Positions 6,317 to 11,240 of a stretch of DNA of 11,240 nt are shown here, piece by piece (the first letter of the stretch is position 1; each line of letters opens with the position of its first letter). The translations under genes and the position numbers were made by a program. Below the pieces are notes generated by a model. The model searched no databases, was not told the DNA's origin, and saw nothing but the letters and a program-made list of their open reading frames with translations. Source of the DNA: Candidatus Kapaibacterium sp. (GTDB taxonomy: Bacteria; Bacteroidota; Ignavibacteria; Kapaibacteriales; UBA2268); assembly GCA_938038165.1 (NCBI GenBank), contig CALHRB010000112.1, forward strand, positions 1 to 11,240. Reading direction: 5' to 3'.

Positions 6317-8512
6317 TCAAAAAGACAGCAATTTGTTCAAATCATTGAATATTTTATCCTCGTTTGGCAAAACATCATTTTCATAAACAGGATGATACGG
6401 AATGTGGCTGTCTTTAGCCGTTTGTCTCATAACGGGTGCATCCAGATAATGGAAAGCCTCGTTGGCAATGGTAGCTGCGATTTCAGCACCGAATCCTGTT
6501 GTCATTGTATCTTCGTGAACAATAAGAACTTTTCCGGTTTTTTTAACAGAATTAAGAACTAATTCCTTATCCCAGGGAATGATAGTTCTAAGGTCAATAA
6601 TTTCTACAGTTAAATCAGAAATTTTTTCTAATCTTTTTACGGCATTAAGTGAATCCTTAACACCCATACCATAAGTTACGACTGTTGCATCGTTTCCGCT
6701 TTTAACAATTTTAGCTTGTCCAAATGGTAAAAGGTAGTTGTCGTCAGGTTCAATAGTTGTTGAGAACGGCAGACGATAAAGACCTTTGTGTTCACAGAAG
6801 ATAACGGGGTCCTGAAGCCTGCATGCTGTTTTCAGTAATCCTTTGGCATCGGCGGCTGTGCTTGGATAGGCAATGAATAGTCCCGGGATGTGTGAAAAAA
6901 TTGATTCAATATTCTGCGAGTGATACAAACCACCGTGAATATAGCCTCCAACAGCAACTCTTACAACCACAGGACACGAAAAACCGTTGTTAGAGCGATA
7001 CCGCAAGGTTGCTAATTCATTTTTTAACTGCATGAAAGCGGGCCAGATGTAATCACCAAACTGAATTTCGACAACAGGTTTGAAACCTCTTACGGCAAGT
7101 CCAACAGCCACACCAATGATTGATGCTTCAGCCAATGGAGAATTAAAAACCCTTTCGGTTCCAAAAGCGTTTGATAATCCACGGGTAGCAGTAAAGACAC
7201 CACCCTTTGGGTCAGCAATATCTTCGCCAAAAATCAACATTTTTGGATTGTGTTTCATTTCTTCGTGAAGTGCGTGATTAATGGCATCAACAAAAACAGC
7301 TTTGTTTCCTTCTGTTGGTTCAGCAGTTGCGTAATTAAGATTTCTTGTTTCTTCCGGAGCAAAAATATGTTTCATTGAGTCTTCAGCTACCGGATCGGGT
7401 CTAGACTCAGCCCAATCGCTGGATTCATCAATTTCCCTGATAACATCTTCCCAGAGAGAATTTATTTCATCGCTTGTGGCAATTTGATTATCAACCAGAT
7501 AATTGCTAAGAATTTTGATGCAGTCTCGCTCACTTTTGCCTCGCTCGAGTTCATCAGCGGGTCTATATTTCTTTTGGTCATCGCTCGAGGAATGTGGTAG
7601 TAAACGCTCAACCATTGAATGCAAAAGAACAGGACCTTTTCCAGATCTGAGATATTCAGCGGCATCTCTGGCAGCAGCAAGGGATTTAAAGAAATCTGTT
7701 CCGTCAAATGTTTTCATCATTAAATTCTGATAGCAACAAAATGAATGTCCAACGGCACCACCCATTGATTGAGTTTCACGAGGCACTGATATTGCGTAGC
7801 CATTGTCCTGAATATGAAAGAGGACTGGCAGTTTTTCTCGTGATGCCCAATTTACAGCTTCATAAAATTCCCCCTGACTGGTTGTTCCTTCGCCGGAGGA
7901 GACGTAAGTGATTTCATCAAGTCCTTCTTTTTTCGAAGCAAGTGCAGTTCCAACGGCATTCAAAAATTGGGTTCCCGTTGGCGAAGATTGGGTGGGAAGG
8001 TTCAATCTCGGGCTTCCGTAATGTCCAGGCATCTGGCGTCCACCGGTTGAAGGGCATTCAGCCTTTGCAAAAGCAAGAAGGAAATACTCTTTGCTCGTCA
8101 TTCCCATTGCATATGAAAAGGCATTATCACGATAATAAGTCCAGCCCCAATCTTTGGTGGGGTGTAATGTCAAAGCTATGGCTGTTTGAACTGCTTCGTG
8201 TCCGCTTCCTCCAATATGGAAAAATGATTTTCCTTGCTTTACTAACATCAAATGTTTTTCATCGGATCTTCTGGCTGTCATCATTAATCTGAGTGCTGTC
8301 ATCATGTATTCTTTTGTAAGACCAAGAACTTCGTGTGGCTTTCCTTTTTTGCTTAACTTAACAGGTTGCACAGCACAAGCCGGTCCACGACCGTGAACAC
8401 ATTGATTTGAATCCAGAGATTCCTCGATTGAATTTAAAATTATATTACTGTTGAGTTCTATATAAGATTCTGAATTTTCAACGTTTCTCTGAGTTTTTTT
8501 TGTGGACGCCAT
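6317..8512 (-). CDS. Fused alpha/beta E1 component of a 2-oxoacid dehydrogenase (branched-chain type), thiamine diphosphate dependent
   Basis: A 731-residue decarboxylase subunit that would oxidatively decarboxylate 2-oxoacids and pass the acyl group to a lipoyl E2. The alpha half spans about 65-365: the phosphate-site loop and thiamine-binding motif SSGEGT (205-210) through QDNGYAIS (235-242), and the HSSSDDQKKYR loop (307-317) typical of branched-chain E1 alpha. The beta half begins near 400: FGED with the cofactor-activating Glu430, PLAE (459-462), HGGLYHSQNIE with His531, and a C-terminal transketolase domain from about 590. Fusion in one chain is common in Bacteroidota. Residues 1-65 are an extra N-terminal stretch with Cys38-Val-His40 and Cys46. 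The start is supported by GGAG four bases upstream (minus strand of 8517-8520). No E2 or E3 gene is in the window. Pyruvate or a branched-chain 2-oxoacid is possible; the loop sequence favours branched-chain. It heads the leftward cluster. Confidence 0.93.
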   Translation of the reverse strand: MASTKKTQRNVENSESYIELNSNIILNSIEESLDSNQCVHGRGPACAVQPVKLSKKGKPHEVLGLTKEYMMTALRLMMTARRSDEKHLMLVKQGKSFFHIGGSGHEAVQTAIALTLHPTKDWGWTYYRDNAFSYAMGMTSKEYFLLAFAKAECPSTGGRQMPGHYGSPRLNLPTQSSPTGTQFLNAVGTALASKKEGLDEITYVSSGEGTTSQGEFYEAVNWASREKLPVLFHIQDNGYAISVPRETQSMGGAVGHSFCCYQNLMMKTFDGTDFFKSLAAARDAAEYLRSGKGPVLLHSMVERLLPHSSSDDQKKYRPADELERGKSERDCIKILSNYLVDNQIATSDEINSLWEDVIREIDESSDWAESRPDPVAEDSMKHIFAPEETRNLNYATAEPTEGNKAVFVDAINHALHEEMKHNPKMLIFGEDIADPKGGVFTATRGLSNAFGTERVFNSPLAEASIIGVAVGLAVRGFKPVVEIQFGDYIWPAFMQLKNELATLRYRSNNGFSCPVVVRVAVGGYIHGGLYHSQNIESIFSHIPGLFIAYPSTAADAKGLLKTACRLQDPVIFCEHKGLYRLPFSTTIEPDDNYLLPFGQAKIVKSGNDATVVTYGMGVKDSLNAVKRLEKISDLTVEIIDLRTIIPWDKELVLNSVKKTGKVLIVHEDTMTTGFGAEIAATIANEAFHYLDAPVMRQTAKDSHIPYHPVYENDVLPNEDKIFNDLNKLLSF

Positions 8513-8516
8513 AATT

Positions 8517-8520
8517 CTCC
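8517..8520 (-). promoter_or_regulatory. Ribosome binding site of the fused E1 gene
   Basis: The minus strand reads TTGGAGAATTATG, placing GGAG four bases before the ATG. This is the best Shine-Dalgarno match in the window. It fixes the start at 8512 and so keeps the unusual 65-residue N-terminal extension in the protein. Confidence 0.6.
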
Positions 8521-8558
8521 AATATTGTTACTAAAAGAAATAATTTACTATAAATATT

Positions 8559-8643
8559 CTAAAATTTAATCTGATTTTTGGTAAATTTCAAATTGAGAAA
8601 TAAAAATTTCTTTTTTTGAAAAGTTAAGATTAAAAAATTTTAG
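8559..8643. repeat. Imperfect inverted repeat and GATTAA motifs in the divergent spacer
   Basis: CTAAAATTTAATC (8559-8571) is the reverse complement of GATTAAAAAATTTTAG (8628-8643) apart from three extra A bases. A small perfect repeat, AGAAAT-4-ATTTCT, lies between them (8596-8611). GATTAA also recurs at 8643-8648 and 8656-8661. The arms bracket the candidate promoters of both divergent genes, so an operator role is conceivable. Low complexity makes chance a serious alternative. Confidence 0.3.
8563..8591 (-). promoter_or_regulatory. Candidate promoter for the E1-ABC-hemerythrin cluster
   Basis: On the minus strand TTGAAA (8591-8586) is followed after 17 bases by TAAATT (8568-8563). The first box matches TTGACA at 5 of 6 positions, the second TATAAT at 4 of 6. 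Transcription would start near 8556 and leave a leader of about 44 bases. The region is so AT-rich that chance matches are common, and if the host is a Bacteroidota member with a divergent sigma factor this consensus may not apply. Confidence 0.35.
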
Positions 8644-8646
8644 ATT
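8616..8646 (+). promoter_or_regulatory. Candidate promoter for the delta-prime gene
   Basis: TTGAAA at 8616-8621 is followed after 19 bases by TAGATT (8641-8646); shifted readings with 17 or 18 bases are also possible. Transcription would begin about 30 bases before the ATG at 8681. No Shine-Dalgarno sequence precedes that ATG; the leader is A/T only, as is common in Bacteroidota. Weak evidence. Confidence 0.25.
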
Positions 8647-8680
8647 AATAGCATTGATTAAACGAAATTAATTTAAATTT

Positions 8681-9823
8681 ATGGCATGGAAAAGCATTAT
8701 CGGACAAAAAAGGGTAAAAAAAATTCTACAAAAAGCTTTCATTGATAATAGAATTGCTCATTCTTATTGTTTTTGGGGGGATGAAGGTATTGGAAAGGAA
8801 GCTGTTGCAATTGAATTTGCAAAACTATTAAATTGTAAGAATCCTGTCTTAGATTCAAATTCTTCTGAAGCATGTGATAAATGTTCAAGTTGTCAAAAAG
8901 CTAATATTATGCAACATCCTAATATTGAATTCATTTTTTCTTTGCCCACCGGCAAATCAGTCGAAAATCTTATTAACCCAGAAGGAAAAGATGATGAAGA
9001 ATTGATTGATGCAATCAGAAAACAATTAGAAATGAAAGCAGAAGATTTTTATCATAAAATTTCATTGCCTAATGCCAATCAAATACGAATAAATACCATA
9101 AGGGAATTAAAAAAAAAGTTATCGCTTTCTCAGATGCAAGCAGGTAGAAGGTGCATTATAATACTAAATGCTGACGAAATGACAACCGAGGCATCCAATG
9201 CACTGCTGAAATCTCTGGAAGAACCAAATCCAGATATAACATTTATATTGGTTACCTCTAAAAGGCAGGCTTTGCTCAGCACAATTCTTTCGAGATGCCA
9301 GAAACTTAAATTTGATCCAATTTCCGATAATGATTTGATTGATACTTTAATTTCTAAATATAATCAGAGCATCGAAGAAGCTCGTTTGATAACTCAGTTC
9401 GCAAGGGGATCGCTCACCCAGGCTCTTGACTATCTTGATTCCAATATGAAAGCTATAAGGGAGAAAGTTGTAACAATTCTTCGCTTGTCCTTGAAAAAGA
9501 AAAATTTCAGGAATGAACTATATGAACACTTAGAGCAATTAATCAAGGCTAATGATAAGCACACTCTCGAAATTTTTATTTTCCTTGTTATTGTTTGGTT
9601 CAGAGATGCTTATTCAACATTTCAAACCAAAAGCACAAAGAACATTATTAATTTAGACCAAATCGAAACGATAAACCGATTCGCAGAGAATTTCGGAGCA
9701 AAAAATATTATTGAATGCATCGAGGTAGCGGAAAAACACTTTTCCCAAATCAGGAAAAATGTTCAACCGCAGCTAATATTGATGTCTCTATTGTTAAATA
9801 TCAGGAAGATACTGCTTGACTAA
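8681..9823 (+). CDS. holB: DNA polymerase III delta-prime subunit (clamp loader)
   Basis: A 380-residue AAA+ protein of the clamp loader, which opens the sliding clamp and places it on primed DNA. It starts with the family-typical MAWKSIIGQKRV...RIAHSYCFWG. A P-loop GDEGIGK (33-39) is followed by a zinc-binding set of four cysteines, Cys52, Cys65, Cys68 and Cys71. NADEM (163-167) sits at the Walker B position, LLKSLEEP (175-182) follows, and the SRC motif (204-206) carries the arginine finger. Residues about 85-135 are a charged insertion between the zinc module and the AAA+ core. The C-terminal third is helical, as expected for the collar domain. DnaX (tau/gamma) shares SRC and the zinc module, but the short length and the IGQ...AHSY...G start with a poorly conserved Walker B favour delta-prime. 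The gene is divergent from the E1 cluster and stops six bases from the convergent gcvT stop. Confidence 0.88.
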   Translation: MAWKSIIGQKRVKKILQKAFIDNRIAHSYCFWGDEGIGKEAVAIEFAKLLNCKNPVLDSNSSEACDKCSSCQKANIMQHPNIEFIFSLPTGKSVENLINPEGKDDEELIDAIRKQLEMKAEDFYHKISLPNANQIRINTIRELKKKLSLSQMQAGRRCIIILNADEMTTEASNALLKSLEEPNPDITFILVTSKRQALLSTILSRCQKLKFDPISDNDLIDTLISKYNQSIEEARLITQFARGSLTQALDYLDSNMKAIREKVVTILRLSLKKKNFRNELYEHLEQLIKANDKHTLEIFIFLVIVWFRDAYSTFQTKSTKNIINLDQIETINRFAENFGAKNIIECIEVAEKHFSQIRKNVQPQLILMSLLLNIRKILLD

Positions 9824-9829
9824 TTAAAA

Positions 9830-10918
9830 TTAAACAAAAGGTAATTTGATAACCTCGGCAGGGAATGATTTCCCTCGTGCTTCAATTTCAATTGTGTTAC
9901 CCGGCTCGGAAAACTCAATTTTGACATAGCCCATACCTATTGGTTTATCAAGTATTGGGGACAAGTTACCACTTGTAACTGTTCCGATTTCCACACCATT
10001 TTTGAAAATTTTGTAATGATGTCTTGGAATGAATTTATCAGCATTAACAACGAAACCAACAAGTTTTCTTTTTAAACCTTCGGCTTTTACTTTTGAAATC
10101 GCTTCGCTACCGTTGAATTGCCCCTTTTGAAGTTTTGTTATCCAGCCAAGTCCAGCTTCGAGTGGATTTGTTGTTTCGTCAATATCATTCCCGTAAAGGC
10201 AATATCCTTTTTCGAGACGAAGAGTATCCCTGCAACCAAGTCCTACAAGTTCGATTCCGTATTCTTTGCCAGCATTTAGCAGTGAGTTCCAAATCCTTTC
10301 AGCATCAGAAAAGTTACCTCTGAAATACAATTCAAAACCCAGCTCGCCAGTGTAACCTGTTCGGGAAATTATCATGTCAATACCGTCAACTTTACCTTGA
10401 ACGAAGTTATAGTATTTTATTTCGGAAAGATTAGTGTCAGTTAGCTTTTGAATTGTGTCCAGAGATTTTGGACCTTGAACGGCAAGCAGATTGATGTTTT
10501 TGCTTTCGTTGCTTAGCTCAATGTCAAAGCCTTCGGAATTTTTGAGGCACCATTGCCAATCCTTTACTTCGCAGGCACCATTAACAACGAGCATATAGAA
10601 ATCATCCTGAATTTTATAAACAAGCATATCATCAACTATGCCACCGTCTGGTAAGCACATAGCAGAATATTGGACTCCGCCGGGAACTAACTTTAAGGCA
10701 TCGTTAATCGAGATTTTCTGAACATAAGCCAGAGCATCTTTACCTTTAATTTCGAATTCACCCATATGTGACACATCGAAAATTCCAACAGCGTTTCGGA
10801 CGACTTTATGCTCGTGAATAATTCCCATTTTGTATTGTATTGGCATTTCGAAACCAGCAAATTCAACCATTTTGGCTCCGGCTTGTTTATGAAGTTCATT
10901 GAAAATTGTTTTTTGCAT
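9830..10918 (-). CDS. gcvT: Glycine cleavage system T protein (aminomethyltransferase)
   Basis: A 362-residue cytoplasmic enzyme that takes the aminomethyl group from the lipoyl H protein, releases ammonia and forms 5,10-methylene-tetrahydrofolate. Length and sequence fit the family end to end: AGFEMPIQY (21-29), FDVSHMGEF (47-55), GGIVDDM with the probable catalytic Asp at 96 (92-98), VNGA (112-115), SRTGYTGELGFE (185-196), GCRDTLRLEKG (228-238) and NPLEAGLGW (251-259), then the C-terminal beta-barrel domain. The ATG at 10918 is preceded by AAGAAG at a seven-base spacing, an acceptable ribosome site. It lies 27 bases downstream of the ComEA-like gene, so the two may share a transcript, though the AT-rich gap could hold its own promoter. 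The H and P protein genes are not in the window. All key residues are present and nothing suggests decay. Confidence 0.97.
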   Translation of the reverse strand: MQKTIFNELHKQAGAKMVEFAGFEMPIQYKMGIIHEHKVVRNAVGIFDVSHMGEFEIKGKDALAYVQKISINDALKLVPGGVQYSAMCLPDGGIVDDMLVYKIQDDFYMLVVNGACEVKDWQWCLKNSEGFDIELSNESKNINLLAVQGPKSLDTIQKLTDTNLSEIKYYNFVQGKVDGIDMIISRTGYTGELGFELYFRGNFSDAERIWNSLLNAGKEYGIELVGLGCRDTLRLEKGYCLYGNDIDETTNPLEAGLGWITKLQKGQFNGSEAISKVKAEGLKRKLVGFVVNADKFIPRHHYKIFKNGVEIGTVTSGNLSPILDKPIGMGYVKIEFSEPGNTIEIEARGKSFPAEVIKLPFV

Positions 10919-10945
10919 AATGTCACTTCTTAAATATTTATAAAT

Positions 10946-11240
10946 TTATTTAACTTTAATATAAGGTTTCATTTTTTCGAATTTTTTTTCTCCTATTCCT
11001 TTGACATTCATAATGTCCTCAGGCTTATTGAAAGGATTTGTTCTTCTATATTCGATGATTTTAAGGGCTGTTGCTTCACCTACACCGGGGAGTTTCATAA
11101 GTTCTGTTACAGATGCGGAATTGATGTTAATTTTTTCGGATGGCGGCTCTTTTTTCTGTCTGATAGGAAAATTATTTTCCTTGGATATTATTGTATCACC
11201 CAGAGCGAGTTCCGGGTCTGGTGTTCCCTTTATGTCAGTG
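10946..11240 (-). CDS. ComEA-like helix-hairpin-helix DNA-binding protein, C-terminal part (5' end outside window)
   Basis: Ninety-seven residues are visible, ending at TAA (10948-10946 on the minus strand); the frame is open to the right edge, so the start lies beyond the window. Visible residues 38-94 form the double helix-hairpin-helix module of the ComEA family: INSASVTELMKLPGVGE followed by ALKIIEYRR, then EDIMNVKGIGEKKFEKMKPYI. The two LPGVGE/VKGIGE turns are the DNA backbone-binding hairpins. Before them is a polar, proline- and lysine-bearing linker, as in competence proteins that carry an N-terminal membrane anchor; that anchor would be outside the window. The family binds double-stranded DNA during uptake across the envelope, although such domains also occur in proteins of unknown role. 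It lies 27 bases upstream of gcvT on the same strand. The HhH domain is confident; the competence role is inferred. Confidence 0.88.
   Translation of the reverse strand, partial: TDIKGTPDPELALGDTIISKENNFPIRQKKEPPSEKININSASVTELMKLPGVGEATALKIIEYRRTNPFNKPEDIMNVKGIGEKKFEKMKPYIKVK

Noticed and set aside
7080..8292. Several short open frames on the plus strand opposite the E1 gene (7080-7268, 7503-7730, 7708-7911, 7942-8292) and one on the minus strand in another frame (7462-7707)
   Set aside because: All lie inside a well-supported coding region with full family motifs; their translations show no domain, and none has a convincing ribosome site.
8493..8501. Run of T bases that resembles a terminator tail
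   Set aside because: It lies within the E1 coding region (on the coding strand it is a lysine-rich A-run near the N-terminus), and there is no GC-rich stem beside it.
3533..8512. Reading the E1, ABC and hemerythrin cluster as a defence or toxin system
   Set aside because: All four products belong to common metabolic, transport or oxygen-binding families with intact housekeeping motifs; no nuclease, toxin, sensor or mobile-element gene is present.
10135..10926. Short open frames overlapping gcvT (10135-10323 plus strand, 10693-10926 minus strand)
   Set aside because: They are out-of-frame readings of gcvT, whose whole length matches the T-protein family.

Overview
This is an AT-rich window of densely packed, ordinary chromosomal genes. 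The gene types point to the Bacteroidota/Chlorobiota superphylum, perhaps an Ignavibacteria-like lineage. They include an E1 2-oxoacid dehydrogenase with alpha and beta halves fused in one chain, a PD40/OmpA-type lipoprotein with an Asn before the lipobox Cys, and several genes without a clear Shine-Dalgarno sequence. The placement is inferred from gene style and not from a marker gene. I see no tRNA, rRNA, CRISPR array, insertion sequence or phage gene. No stretch over 300 bases lacks a gene; the longest gap is the 168-base divergent spacer at 8513-8680.

Layout: (1) 2-3536, plus strand: the 3' part of an unrecognised gene, then a 922-residue lipoprotein with PD40-like propeller segments and a divergent C-terminal OmpA-like domain, probably an envelope protein. 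(2) 3533-8512, minus strand: a tight four-gene cluster reading leftward, in the order fused E1 dehydrogenase, ABC ATPase, multi-spanning ABC permease, hemerythrin-like di-iron protein. Junctions are a 3-base gap, an 11-base overlap and a 4-base ATGA overlap, so translational coupling is likely. (3) 8513-8680: a divergent spacer with candidate promoters for both sides. (4) 8681-9823, plus strand: DNA polymerase III delta-prime subunit. (5) 9830-11240, minus strand: a partial ComEA-like helix-hairpin-helix protein followed by the glycine-cleavage T protein.

Functionally the window mixes housekeeping (replication clamp loading, glycine/one-carbon metabolism, 2-oxoacid oxidation), DNA uptake or binding, and envelope functions. 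The cluster at 3533-8512 is the most curious part: a metabolic E1 enzyme, an exporter-type ABC pair and a di-iron protein appear to share one transcript, yet none has an obvious functional link to the others. I found no strong evidence of an undescribed system. The findings below are modest leads.
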